This document shows positions 35,313-45,763 of a DNA stretch of 64,000 bases, piece after piece. The translations under genes were made by a program, and so were the position numbers. Below the pieces are notes generated by a model. The model worked only from the letters and a program-made list of their open reading frames with translations. It had not been told where the DNA came from and did not search any database. Source of the stretch: Owenia fusiformis (taxonomy: Eukaryota > Annelida > Polychaeta > Sabellida > Oweniidae); NCBI GenBank assembly GCA_903813345.2, contig CAIIXF020000002.1:15320467-15384466 (forward strand), read 5' to 3'. Within the stretch, counting starts at the first letter, position 1. Each line of letters opens with the position of its first letter.

Positions 35313-36863
35313 CAAACTGCGTGCATACTATGCACGCAGTTTGAAAGACTGACAAACTGCGCGCCTATCAACATTGCATCTTATAAGGAGTCTGTGTTTT
35401 CAAACGTCATTTTAAGACATTCTGCATTGTTTTATAGTTTCACACTTCCATTCGGTGGCGATTATATAATTCTACCACGTGATAGCGAAATGTATGTCCA
35501 GATGAACGTAGGTTCTAGAATATAAGCAGATTAATAAAAAAAAGATTGTCATCGATTTTTCAATTACCGACACATAAGTTGATATCGCATTTTTCACAGA
35601 AATAGAAAATACTTGGGTTTTGATTCATAGGTAAATCTGGACCCAGTTCTCACGTACAATACAAAATAGTTCGTATTAAATCAGATGAACATGAGAGAAA
35701 GAAGTAATAAACACAAACTGCGCGCCTATTTAAGCCAGAAATCACAAACTGCGCGCATACTCTTCCAAACTGCGTGCATATTATTGATGACTTCTTAAAA
35801 CAATTGCCAGTTATGCAGGCCTATGCATTCTGATACTCATAGCATCTTTCTGTTTCTCCTGAAACATGTGAGAAGTGCATTAATGGGAGTACGTTGCCGT
35901 TTACAAAAGGTGCGGGGTCATATTTTATTTGCCAATTTCACTTGCCATATCAAACCTGGTCCTTTTCAACAATTTAGATTGCAGACATGCCTGCTTTGTC
36001 AGAGATCGGAGAGGACGCGTAGATGCATGGTAAAATTCCCGGGTAAAATTACACGTTGCCGATAAATACAGAAGGTAATACGGGAATCGGTATCTGTATT
36101 TGAATTGTCAATTTTATTGACTCGTGTTGACTAGATTATTTGACAGTTGGAAAGGTTGAGATTTAAAAGGTTAAGGTTGAAAAAGTTGAAAAAATCAAAA
36201 TCTAAAATCGGGTTGATGGTTGATAACTCGTGAAAAAGTTCATATTTATATTTTATTTTGTTCATCTTATGTCTACCGGTATATGACTTTATAAAAGTAT
36301 GACGAAATGATTGACTTCATCATATAGTTTGAGTTTAAAGATCTTTTGAAAATGGTTTGAAATATTCTATGGGGTCCCCGCACCCTCTTTTGTAAGGCCT
36401 GATGCAGTATTTTTCCCATCGACGCTAATGCCGTATATGTTATCAAGGGGGATTGGATTTGTTAAGATGATGGTAAGGAATTCTTTTAAGGTTTGAGACG
36501 ATATCGGGCAAGAGGTTTTCACAGTCTTTTAATATTTTTTAAAATGAGTCACTGGTACCTTAAATAATCGCCTTTTTGGTTTCTTTATTGGATTCCTTTT
36601 TTCATCGGTGCGTTTGATAATAACATCTTGTTTAATTCTGAAAGGGGTGTCATGGTTTTTTTTTAAGATGTGCTGTTGTTATCTACATCTTTGTTGGAGT
36701 CAGGTACATGTACGCCTACTGTATTTAAATGTTCTTGTGTAAAGGATTGCGGGAGTTTTGGTTCCTTTTGATAAAGGAACAGGTTTAGGGAGTGGCGTTT
36801 ACGTTTTCTGAAAATACATTGCACACAACTTGCAAAATCCACGTGAAAGTATGCACGCAGTTT
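35313..36863. mobile_element. Element bounded by CAAACTGCGTGCATA inverted repeats
   Basis: CAAACTGCGTGCATA at 35313 is followed after one base by its exact complement, forming a perfect 15-bp hairpin. The same motif, with GCGCGC variants, recurs near 35353, 35713, 35747 and 35767, and the inverted copy TATGCACGCAGTTTG lies at 36849-36863. The outer pair could be the ends of a 1.55-kb element. The interior holds two open frames of about 80 codons without recognised domains. Confidence 0.45.
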
Positions 36864-36891
36864 GACATAAAAATAAAATAAAATAACGTTT

Positions 36892-36922
36892 ATGGGAAGT
36901 TGCCTACCCTTCTATTGAAAGC
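36892..36922 (+). repeat. 31-bp word shared with 62.6 kb
   Basis: A stretch reading ATGGGAAGTTGCCTACCC then TTCTATTGAAAGC recurs exactly at about 62618-62648, 26 kb away, in the same orientation with unrelated flanks. It is probably a remnant of a dispersed repeat. Confidence 0.6.
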
Positions 36923-36971
36923 CCATGAATGTACGTACACAATATTTCGAAAACAATAATTAAACAATATA

Positions 36972-37802
36972 CGAGGGCTGATCATAAAGTTCTCATAATA
37001 TCTCTCTAATTTCTTTATTTTTCTTATGAAATTTTCACAGAATGTGAAGCATAGAATGTTTCATTAATCCAGCAAAATACATTTAGTATTACAGAAATAT
37101 TAGATAAGAAATGGTTACCATAGTAACTTGAAATGAAGGCATCCGGGGCAAATAAAAAAAACTAGCTGGAATAGTCTCCCATTAACCATGTTTAAATACA
37201 TAATAAGTTGTCAAACAAGCTATCAAACACATTAAATTGTTGTGGTATACTATGTGCTCTTGACTGTTCTGAACTATATATTATAATGGTCATGTGAATT
37301 GTGTGATCTCATAATGGATGATTGTTATGCTTCATTAGAAGTGACTGATAGACCCTATTAGACTGTTTTGCCAAATGTCGAGGAAAATTGATTTTGCCTA
37401 TAATTTTGTTCATTTTAATATGTTCAGACCACATACAGAGTGTAATTTTGGATTTTAGAATTTAAAATAACTTTTTATTAGTATAAATTTTATTTTTCTG
37501 AAGATCTCTGCATCTATTGCAGTCTCTTACTCGATCAGTCATTTCTGATCATTAGCTTTGAGTCTCAGACTCTGGTACCACATCTAATGAAGCATGAAAG
37601 CACCACCTATTTGCCCCGGGTACCTTGATTTCCCGTTACTATGGCAACCATTTTTTATCTAATATTTCTGTTAAACTAAATATTTTTTTGCTAAATTAAT
37701 AAGACATTCTATGCTGTACATTCTGTGAAATTTTCATTAGAATATATATTGAAAAATAAAGAAATTAGAGAGATATTATGAGAACTTTATGATCTACCCT
37801 CG
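36972..37802. mobile_element. Mariner-type non-autonomous element, 831 bp
   Basis: The ends are CGAGGGCTGATCATAAAGTT and AACTTTATGATCTACCCTCG, with TA on both sides (36970-36971 and 37803-37804). Inverted similarity extends about 190 bp inward through TAGAGAGATATTATGAG, the TTTCACAGAATGT region and TTGCCCCGGGT. An inner pair around TGCTTCATTAGA also matches in reverse. CGAGGG plus AAAGTTCTCA ends are characteristic of mariner transposons. There is no transposase frame, so it would need a transposase in trans. Confidence 0.8.
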
Positions 37803-38097
37803 TAGGTCTACTTTCTTCATCTTATAATTAATTGCTCCAAATTTTGTCAAAAATTGATTCAGGTATGTAGTAGACCTTCTCGCATGCTCATCCTACTCCA
37901 TTCAGATACTGGTCCAGTGTAGCCTGACATCTATCTTCAGAATAGCAAGGTTAACCATTTACAACAGTGTCAGTAGTTTCAAGCATATGGTCAAACTCAG
38001 ACTCGAAAATGCTAAAACTTGCTGACTCAACACTTTTGACCCTGCTTTGCAAGGGTTTAAAAACTTTTTTTAAATGCCTTGGGGTCCCCTACAAGAA

Positions 38098-38238
38098 TCT
38101 AAAGTCAAATTGAATCTAGGTGTTTTGAACACAAATGGCCTTGGCCGTAGTACTATGTGGTCATTCTTTGGCATGATAAAAAAAACAAGATGGGAAATAA
38201 TGATATTAGATTCACTTTTGCCAGGAGAACAAAACTAG
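38098..38238 (+). pseudogene. LINE apurinic endonuclease fragment
   Basis: One frame reads SKVKLNLGVLNTNGLGRSTM, followed by a stretch with WSFFGMIKKTRWEIMILDSL, then a TAG. The N-x-N/R-G-L start, and spacing to an IKKxxWEIMILDS-type strand, resemble the beginning of the AP-like endonuclease of non-LTR retrotransposons. The next motif (QET in the family) is missing because the frame ends. No reverse transcriptase was found nearby. It is probably a short 5' fragment of a degenerate LINE; match strength unverified. Confidence 0.35.
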
Positions 38239-38670
38239 ATATTGTTTAAATCTAAGTTTTCATTTTATTTAAAGTAAATTTTGCATGATTGGTAATATTG
38301 TTCTTTATATATCTTTTTTTCAAAATGATATGGACCATTGCGTCATCGCCTTGGTTACTATCGCGACCGTAGAATGTTAATTAGTAGACGTGCATGTATA
38401 TCCACGAAACCTTGACAGTGTAGGGGAATAAGATGGGGGCACATACGTACCAATTATGAGCAAAATTGGTCCATTATTTTCATAATTAGATATATTTAAA
38501 TATAGAAAGTGATTATTATTTCAATAAAAAATATCAACATGTAACATCACTGATCTTAAAGTTCAGTCTTCGTGGGATTTATTTCTAAGTATATTATTCT
38601 TGTACATCATTCAGTTAATACATAAATCTCGCTATCGGGAGCACATTAATAGTTGAATAGCAATACATAT

Positions 38671-39090
38671 TCTCACCCTAGTGCACCCTCGGCATCACAT
38701 ACTCTAATCCGAGTGCACCCTCGTCAGTACACACTCTCACCCTACATGTAGTGCACCATCGTCAGACTCTCTCACCCGAGAGTGCACTCTAGTCAGTACA
38801 CACCCTCATTCACTCTCATTGTATTTGAGTGTGATATCACGAGGGTGCCCTGGTTTTTAAAGTGTACTTACAAGGGACTTACTGGTGAAAGTATTTACTG
38901 TCGAGGGTGCAGCCGGGTCGCAGGTTAGTATATGTACGACGTAGTTTCACACGGGTGAGAGAGTCTACTGAGAAGGATGCACTCAGATGAAAGTCTGTAC
39001 AGACTTTACTCGGTTGAGAGCATGTAATGACAAAAGTGCACTCAGATGAGAGCGTGTACTGACTGACGAGTGTGCACTCGGGCGAGAGGA
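38671..39090. mobile_element. Foldback element with minisatellite arms
   Basis: Left arm 38671-38825 has several degenerate copies of AGTGCACCCTCGTCAGTACA with CACTCTCACCC spacers. Right arm 38838-39090 has the inverted series (GTGCACTCAGATGAGAGCGT, GTACTGACTGACGAGTGTGC). The centre near 38825-38840 holds GATATC. Arms made of tandem sub-repeats again match the foldback design seen at 319-1546, but the sequences are unrelated. Confidence 0.7.
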
Positions 39091-39126
39091 TGGACTGCAG
39101 ATCAATTAAATCGGTGAATTTCTGCT

Positions 39127-39151
39127 GCGAGCGTAGAAAAACTACGCTCGC
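39127..39151 (+). repeat. Perfect 10-bp stem, 5-nt loop
   Basis: GCGAGCGTAG, AAAAA, CTACGCTCGC form an exact hairpin in a locally CpG-rich stretch. The surrounding 39100-39340 and 39570-39690 share TAGAAAT, GACCGCAGAAA and GCCGTTA words in both orientations. The whole may be a decayed inverted-repeat element. Confidence 0.5.
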
Positions 39152-39946
39152 GGTCTCCGTACGGCGTATCCAGCTTTTTACAGGCCGCGGGGTAGCCGAA
39201 AAAATGATAACTCGGAGTTATCAACATATCTGCGGTCCCCGTAGAAATCACCAGGCCGTTGCCAGACCGCAGAAAGGTCTAACGGTGGCCGCACGTCGGC
39301 TTTGCCGTTAACTTGCGTCTGTTGTACGGTTTGATTGGTAATGTACCTTTGGAAACCGTGTTTATGTCAGTTTTCAGGTTTTCGGTCATGTATTTGCTGT
39401 AAACAATGCGTATACTGATTGATGTAAGGTCACTGATACCACAGCAACTTATATTTCACTTGCACTTTTTATTCGATACTACATGTATATACAAACAACA
39501 TTTATAAATTGTACTGATGTAGATAAAATAAAAAGCAGAATTAACGTTAATCAACAGAAATTCAAAAACTCGCCGTATGGTTGCCGTTAGAAATGTGACT
39601 GCAAAAGTATCCGACCGCAGAAATTCTACGGGAAGCGTAGAAATGTAACTAATCGCAGAAATGATAGACCGCGCGGTCGCTGTGACCGGGAAGTGAAGGA
39701 CCGTTTGCACCTTTCCAGTAAAATTCCAATATTCCAACCGTTGTTAAAATTATTTCCATGCCATCGAAACCCCCAATTAACAAATACCGATTTTCGTTCG
39801 ATGGTGAGTCATTGTAATTTCTCATTTCATTTCAAAATACCCCCATGGACGTTTATTTCGAGGGAAATTATACATTCAAGTTGACCTTGGCCAATTGCGT
39901 CATTAAGTGAAACTCCTGGATGTTATCTGTAATATTAGTATTTACT
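39152..39946. other. CpG-rich patches, no gene recognised
   Basis: A relatively CpG-rich 39150-39330 segment and its partly inverted relative at 39565-39690 flank AT-rich DNA. Open frames of 63 to 93 codons in both strands show no domains. Confidence 0.35.
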
Positions 39947-40165
39947 CTACTTTAAACTATATCTAGTACCTTTTAATGCCTTGAAATAGACTGTACCTTG
40001 ATCCACTGAAGTCAGTGCATATCGACAATTACAATATACTGTACTTTGACATAATAGTTGACACCTCTCCCACCACCTCGAGACAGTTGCTTGGGTTATT
40101 CCAAATAAGTCCCTATTTGTCATTTGTGAGTTACCCGTTGCAAAGAACCTCAAAGTTATGCCCAT
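39947..40165 (-). pseudogene. PIF/Harbinger transposase fragment
   Basis: The minus-strand frame contains LRFFATGNSQMTNRDLFGI and TQATVSRWWERC. This matches the helix-turn-helix region before the DDE nuclease in PIF/Harbinger (HARBI1-like) transposases, which typically read LRFLATG, then GDLFG-I-S-TVS. Upstream codons IPASLKMGIT extend the same frame. The similarity stops soon after the VSR helix, so the catalytic DDE domain is missing and the element is dead. The neighbouring 40.8-41.0 kb sequence, rich in TTGCGTTGCGTTGCG, may be part of the same or a related element. Confidence 0.75.
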
Positions 40166-40690
40166 TTTTAACGATGCCGGAATGAATATTGCGTTTCGTT
40201 TTCTTTGATTTGCGATCAGAATTTGGATCTAATTATAAAATTCGAAGGTTTTAAGCACCCCTCATACCATTAACGATTCCTTTGATTTAAACTAACTTTT
40301 TATTACACAGTCCCCTTGAGAAAACAACATACTTAAAGTCTCCGATAAATCGGACTACGTATACCGCTGTGTTTAGGGGATTAGAAGAGTTTATTTTTAT
40401 TTAGGTAAATAAGCAATATCAATATTAGGCCTTCATGCATGTACTCGTGTGTACAATCAGCATGCCCTTCAATATTATATAAACCAGGCTTTTCAACTAC
40501 TACATAATGTACACTATTTATGTGTGTACGATTCCCTGGGAAACAAAACACAAATACTTTTTATATGTTCAAAATGAGCCATTTGATTGATGCATACACT
40601 TAATAGCTCATTGATAACATCTACAAAGTATATCTAATAGTAATTTTCAATTTCAATGGTGAAACTTGCCTGTTTACGATTATACGGGAA
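40166..40690. other. Unique sequence between Harbinger-like pieces
   Basis: No gene or structured repeat is seen. AT-rich with ACATGTA-type words. Confidence 0.35.
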
Positions 40691-40816
40691 ATCAACATAT
40701 AGGTTTGCGAGAGCGCTGCGCCTGCGCAGTTTTAAACTTTGGCACACACTTTAAGCAACCAATAAAGAAACTCCTAGATTGACGCATTTAATATAGATAC
40801 CAATTGCCTTAAAGGG

Positions 40817-40985
40817 TTATGTTTGCGATTGATTTGCGGCAGGGTAAGAGCTATCGCAACTTTTTGGTCAGTTGCGATTGAAACATCTTCCCATTTGCGA
40901 TTGCGTTGCGCCGAGTGGATGATACAAATCCTGATTGCGATTCGCCAAAACTTGCGTTGCGTTGCGTTGCGACGAGCGGATGATG
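40817..40985 (+). repeat. TTGCGATT/GCGTTGCG-rich repeat
   Basis: Words TTGCGATTG, TTGCGTTGCGTTGCG, and GCGGATGAT or GTGGATGAT recur several times in 170 bp, and a related word (TTGCGTTTCG, TTTGCGATC) lies near 40190. Such GCGTTGCG-type sequences are seen near ends of Harbinger-like elements; here that is inference from the neighbouring transposase fragment. Confidence 0.45.
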
Positions 40986-41257
40986 AGGCCTCTGATCTTC
41001 GTAACTTACTTAACTTTAAGCATGCAGATTAATATTCAAAGGATTTACATTAAATGCAGATAGAGTTCCTGTGACAGTGGCATTTATAAGTTAGGAAGAA
41101 GCCAGAGCATTTTCAGTATGATACACATCGCATCTATAAAACTGTCTGTGTCTACGATGCGCGAAGAAAGGGCCATGGTATTCCATGATGGACCATTTTG
41201 GAAACCCTCCATGTGTAAACCATTCTTGGAAATTGCTATACTGAAACTGGGCTATTG

Positions 41258-41402
41258 GTATGCACTGTGTACAAGTAATGCCTTGGTCATATTTGCTCCG
41301 ATTTTCACTACGCGGCCGCCCGGCCGATTGGGTAATTTGTTCAAAATACAATACAATATTGAACAAACGGAGCAAATGTGACGAAGGCATCAGTGTATGC
41401 AT
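41258..41402. mobile_element. Small inverted-repeat element
   Basis: Arms 41258-41310 and 41360-41402 are inverted: ATGCCTTGGTCATATTTGCT in the left arm pairs with CGGAGCAAATGTGACGAAGG-type sequence in the right arm. A GGCCGCCCGGCCG core word lies in the loop at about 41313-41325. It interrupts a 128-codon minus-strand open frame. Confidence 0.6.
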
Positions 41403-42600
41403 GAATTTATTTTGGTAGGATACCAGTACTAAGTATGCAAACATGCATGTCAACCATGGCCAATCAGTAGAGTGCACCCCTTCTATATGATAATATAAAC
41501 TCTTCCTACACCTTGGTTCAGCTTTGGATCACTATGCTATCAATATGTGGCAGAAATGCGTTCTGATTGGACATAAATGATCACATGACTTTAGTTCACC
41601 ATGGTATCAGGAGATGGCATGCCAAAATGTAAAATCTCTATTTGGTTAACATCAGGTACCCATTAGTTCTAACATGTATATCGCCTTATATGCATTATTA
41701 AATGTCCCAAAAAGTATTTAACAAAGAAAGGAAAATTAGTGTTACGTCAGTAATGAGAGTTTACACTTCTGTAACGCTCGGTGTGTCTATCATGATAGTG
41801 TTGCAACTTGCATCGTGACAGATAATGGGTATTCGGAAACAAAAAACTCTAGAACTGTGATCGTAAATTGAATATTTTATGTTTTTTCTATGATTATTCA
41901 AATTTTTACATACATCGTTCTACAACACTCAGTCTCCAACAATAATAAACAAAAAAGTATTATTATGATAATAAAGTACTTTACAATTACATTAAAAACA
42001 TAACACCGATTGTTTTAACTGAATTACAAGTCTTACTGTTTGAACAAACTTAAATTCAATAGGAAGGTAGCAAGGTTATAAGTTTGACATCATACTATTA
42101 GCTTTTGTCTTTCGGAATGTTACGTTTACATTGAAATAAAACCATTGGTTAATACTCCCAGTTTTTACTCATTTTGATAATCAACATCAGGAATGCTGAC
42201 ATCGGTTAATGTTCCGACAGATCTTGTCGTTATAATGATCAATTTGCGTTTGGTGGATGAAATGAGTATCAGTTTTTAAAGACAGGCATTGATCTATCTG
42301 AAAACATTTTATTTTATTTCCAAGATAAGTGAATGAATTTTTTTAATGACAGTGGAGTGATCTGAGGAAACTGCTTATAGCAGACTATTTTTTATTTGTT
42401 TTCCATGTCAGGCAGATTGAAGGGTTGGTTGTCTTCAAGTTTATTTATCTCAAAAGTTCGGTGGACAACCCATGGTAATTTTGTGATAACAAGCTTGGTA
42501 AGTATCTCCCGAACACTTTAGTATGTTGCACTAGGCCTGGATACTAACCGTTAATAAGACGTAGGGTTAAATGTTAAACGATAATGGCCAGGAATAGGAA
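41403..42600. other. Unique AT-rich sequence
   Basis: No coding region, splice-bounded exon or inverted repeat was recognised. Confidence 0.4.
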
Positions 42601-42660
42601 TTTCTACTGTATATTTTGGTATAGATCATATCCAGATCATATCGTTATATCTCATATGAT

Positions 42661-42778
42661 TTTGGGGTAGATAACACCTAAATAGATTATATCTGATGAG
42701 GAGCGGGCGGGATATATTGAATTTATGTCCCGCTCAGTTCCGGTTGCGGGCAAATATCATATATCCATCCCACTCCTA
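42661..42778 (+). repeat. GCGGGATATATTGA-type repeat, copy 1
   Basis: Resembles 43608-43728 in the same orientation: both run from GGGTAGATA through ATCTGA, GAGGAGCGGGC, GGATATATTG, ATGTCCCGCT, GCGGGCA, to ATATATCCATCCC. The copies lie 0.95 kb apart and bracket a palindrome and the Crypton-like fragment. Confidence 0.65.
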
Positions 42779-42834
42779 TTCTGGATTTTGAAGCCCTGTG
42801 GTCGGAGGATGTATATAGAGATTATCCTACATGA

Positions 42835-42948
42835 GGTTCAGGATATTGGGATTATCGCGAGGCAAATATAATATATCTGCCCGAGAGCCGCAGGTCCCGA
42901 GGGAAGATATATTATATTGGCCAAGGGATAATCCTAATATCCTGAACC
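42835..42948. repeat. Imperfect palindrome with GGTTCAGGATATT ends
   Basis: GGTTCAGGATATTGGGATTA at the left pairs with TAATCCTAATATCCTGAACC at the right. The inner AATATAATATATCT and AGATATATTATATT arms surround a CCGAGAGCCGCAGGTCCCGA loop. It is the same sequence style as the palindrome at 43388-43465. Confidence 0.75.
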
Positions 42949-43114
42949 GACTATAGGATAATATGTTTATCCCATACCAATCTTGGTCACATTGTTCAAT
43001 CGTGGAGATATTTTAGAATATTCATGTCCAGTTTTGTTTTCTTGGCCGTGGGCGGTTTTTCCTGTTCTCTCAAATATTGCCAATATTGCGCACTGAACTA
43101 AACAAACGACAAAG

Positions 43115-43333
43115 ATGGCAGACGAACGAACGGAACAAAATGTAATATTTGAAACAAATGATGTTGATAGCTTCTAAGAAAACACTGCAAATGAACACAC
43201 AACGAAGAAAACGCGTTAAGATGTCGGAGTACTCCATGATTACTTGGCTACTAAGGGTGAGCTTCGGCCATGCGAAAACATAGAACCAGAAGAATTGAAT
43301 AAATATTTGTCAAGTTTTTTTAAACCTCATCAG
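43115..43333 (+). pseudogene. Crypton-like (DUF3504) recombinase N-terminal fragment
   Basis: From an ATG at 43115 the frame reads MADERTEQNVIFETN and, after two in-frame TAA codons at 43175 and 43217, HDYLATKGELRP then EPEELNKYLSSFF, ending at CAG before a GTATGG donor-like site at 43334. The D/xxYLxxKGExR...IPPxELxxYLxxFF pattern is that of the N-terminal part of Crypton-derived DUF3504 proteins (KIAA1958, QRICH1, ZMYM relatives). The domain would continue with a VRKxDGxEYEP motif, absent here because palindromic DNA follows. The two stops make it a pseudogene, unless the upstream part is untranslated and only the later frame is used. Confidence 0.55.
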
Positions 43334-43387
43334 GTATGGAATACAACAGTTATGCACGGTCGGTTTGGATACATTGAATATCCCTTG

Positions 43388-43465
43388 GGATATACAATAT
43401 ATCTTCCCTCGGTCCCTTCGGTCCCTCTGGAAGATCGGGACCGAGGGAAGATATATTGTATATCC
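43388..43465. repeat. Perfect 29-bp inverted repeat
   Basis: GGATATACAATATATCTTCC continuing to CCTCGGTCCC (43388-43416) is matched exactly by its complement at 43437-43465, around a 20-bp loop of CGGTCCCT repeats. It sits directly after the Crypton-like exon and drives a spurious 166-codon open frame from 43244. Confidence 0.85.
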
Positions 43466-43607
43466 CTCGGGATATTCCCTGTATCCAAAACCTCCCAGTG
43501 CATAACCCCTATATATGCGAGCGGCGATTATGACGTAGCGGGCAGATATACTATATCTGCCCACTCGGAGCGGGACGTAAAGCTATGTATTTCATACTTG
43601 AGTGGGT

Positions 43608-43728
43608 TTGGGGTAGATATCACCCGGGAATATATATCATATCTGAGGAGCGGGCAGGATATATTGTATATGTCCCGCTTTGGGCCAAATGCGGGCAGAT
43701 ATAATATATCCATCCCGCTCTCGGGAAT
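43608..43728 (+). repeat. GCGGGATATATTGA-type repeat, copy 2
   Basis: Second direct copy of the segment at 42661-42778. It ends in ATATATCCATCCCGCTC and includes AGCGGGAC/GTCCCGCT inverted words shared with the flanking sequence at 43568. Confidence 0.6.
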
Positions 43729-43744
43729 TTTTTCAAAAGTTTAA

Positions 43745-44300
43745 AAAAGTTTAAAAAGTTTAACAATTTAAATTTCAGAAGTTTAAAATTTTTCAAAAAA
43801 ATTAAAAATTTAAATTTCAGAAGTTGTATTGAGCTGGAGGAATATTATGGAAATGTTAAATATAAATTGTGCTTTTACAGTATAGGCCTATCTTGTCATT
43901 TGAAAAAGATGGTAAAGGTTATATCTACCCCAAACCCACTCAAGTATGAGATACACCAGTTATGTACGGTCGGTTTTGGATATAGGGTATATCCCTCGGG
44001 AAATATTTATATCTCCCCTTGGTCCCTTTTTAAAAGTTGAAAAATTTAAATTTCAGAAGTTTAAAATTTTTCAAAAAATTTAAATGTTACAATTCTATTG
44101 TATTGAGCCGTATGAATATTATGAAAATGTTAAATATAAATTGTGCTTTTACAGTATAGGCCTATCTTGTCATTTGAAAAGGGTGGTAAAGGTTACATCT
44201 ACCCCAAACCCACTCAAGTATGAGATACACCAGTCATGTACGGTCGGTTTTGGATATAGGGTATATCCTGGGGGATATGTTTATATCTCCCCGAGGGACC
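43745..44300 (+). repeat. Two tandem copies of a 274-bp segment
   Basis: The word GTGCTTTTACAGTATAGGCC, followed by TATCTTGTCATTTGAAAA, occurs near 43870 and again 274 bp later near 44144. Each is preceded by TTTAAATTTCAGAAGTTTAA and followed by CTACCCCAAACCCACTCAAG and TACGGTCGGTTTTGGATATA. The CTACCCCAAACCCACTCAAG word is also the complement of a segment at about 43598-43617. Confidence 0.8.
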
Positions 44301-44689
44301 GAAGAAACCTCCCAGTACATAACCCTTATATCTGCCCGCTGATGTGCTTTCAGCTCTATTAAGAATGACACAGATGAGTAGTCAGACAACCGCAGTTTAA
44401 AAAGGAGGAACTATTTTAGCTTGATTAAAGAACAATTTTGAGATACATAATATATAACAGTGCTCGAGATGAAATAACAATTATGCAAAATGTATCTTAT
44501 ACCAATTAAAAGGAAGATAAAATAAACTTAGAAGTTGTGTCATCTACACAAATTTTATGTTTAGTAAAACTATTATGGACTGAAGCCGTGAACATTATTT
44601 TATTAACGTTTAATTCCCGTTAAATGTTACAGTTTCAAAAAATCGTTTCAAAAAGGTGGCTGGCGCATATGGTGTTATCCCTCAACCGT

Positions 44690-44845
44690 TTTAATATACA
44701 CCAGTTATGTACGGACGGTTTTTCGATATAGGGTGTATTCCTGAGGAAGTATCTATATCTCTCCTCAGTCTCTGTGGTCCCTCGAAACAAACCTGGGGAT
44801 AAACCTTTTATCCAAAACCTCCCAGGACATAACTCTAATATACTT
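44690..44845. repeat. Third relative of the GTACGGTCGG palindromic family
   Basis: TATACACCAGTTATGTACGG, then TTTTTCGATATAGGGTGTAT, aligns with the 43950 and 44225 copies. The right half holds ATCCAAAACCTCCCAG and ACATAACTCTAATATA, which is the inverted partner of the left end. It is a diverged complete palindromic element. Confidence 0.55.
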
Positions 44846-45101
44846 GTCTCAGACATGACTCTACAGTAGCACCCCTTGTACTCACGAAGAAGAGCACATA
44901 AAAAGACAAGAAAACAATTATATGCGACATTTCTACAGTACTATACTTTTCAACCAAGGTAAATCCGATAGATGTCTAGTATGGTATTAACCCCGGGGTA
45001 TTAACACATTGTTTAAAGATATATTTTGCAAGTAATAGCGCCCCATTTTACGATTAACATCCATGCACTATCCTATGACAATGTCGTAGAGTTTAGTCAT
45101 T

Positions 45102-45248
45102 ATAAGTTATTGAATGATTTGAAGTGCAATACAGGATATATTCTGCTCGAGAAATTCCGTATTGGAACGAGACGAAGTCGAGTGCCAATACAGAATATCG
45201 AGACAGATTATATCCTGTATTGCACTTCAAATCATTCAATAACGTTTT
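45102..45248. repeat. Inverted repeat with 39-bp arms
   Basis: TAAGTTATTGAATGATTTGA, then AGTGCAATACAGGATATA, is mirrored by TATATCCTGTATTGCACTTC and AAATCATTCAATAACG at 45208-45246. The loop contains a further TTCCGTATTGG/CCAATACAGAA pair. It is one of two adjacent palindromes. Confidence 0.85.
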
Positions 45249-45415
45249 TATCGTGTGATCCTCTGTATTGCTACTGAGATTGTCCCCTCCGTACCAATAT
45301 TTTCTGTATTGCGACGGAGATGATCAACGGGGACAATCTCAGTAGCAATACAGATTGGTACAGCACAAGAACTGACCAATCAGATGGCTTCATTTTACAG
45401 ATCATACGATAAAAC
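45244..45415. repeat. Adjacent inverted repeat with CTGTATTGCTACTGAG arms
   Basis: CTGTATTGCTACTGAGATTG with CCCC at 45262-45287 is mirrored exactly at 45329-45353, and outer ATCGTGTGATC/GATCATACGAT words pair at 45250 and 45400. An inner CTCCGT/ACGGAG hairpin is present. The left end overlaps the preceding palindrome's end, suggesting nested insertions. Confidence 0.8.
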
Positions 45416-45419
45416 ACTA

Positions 45420-45763
45420 TCTCTCTACCGAAGCTCTCTTCAAGAGGCGAAGTCGCACGAATGCAAAAGAGAGGAAATGTCAGAATCTATGACTTTATCT
45501 CACAGTTTCATGTTCGTTTAATAAGTATGTTCATTATTAAATGCCAAGAAGATAGAAACCTCCATATAGTTATACCATGGCAATATTGAAGAATCAACCC
45601 CGAACACCTTACAACAATATCAGTTTCATCAATAGTGAAGGAAAGTGTATTCTCAATGTACATCCAGTTGATGGCCGGATGTAAAGCTCAAATAATGCAA
45701 GATAGGATTGCGTGATACTGCATCCAGCGGATTTTCATTCGGAATAAAATTAAGATTTATGGA
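45420..45763. other. Unique sequence, nothing recognised
   Basis: No gene or strong repeat is seen between the palindrome pair and the TTAA-flanked MITE. Confidence 0.35.

Noticed and set aside
41091-41477. 128-codon minus-strand frame
   Set aside because: It crosses an inverted-repeat element and has no recognisable domain or splice context.
43244-43744. 166-codon plus-strand frame, the longest in the window
   Set aside because: Only its first 30 codons resemble a protein (Crypton-like). The rest runs through perfect palindromes and gives RYxISA-type translation on both strands.
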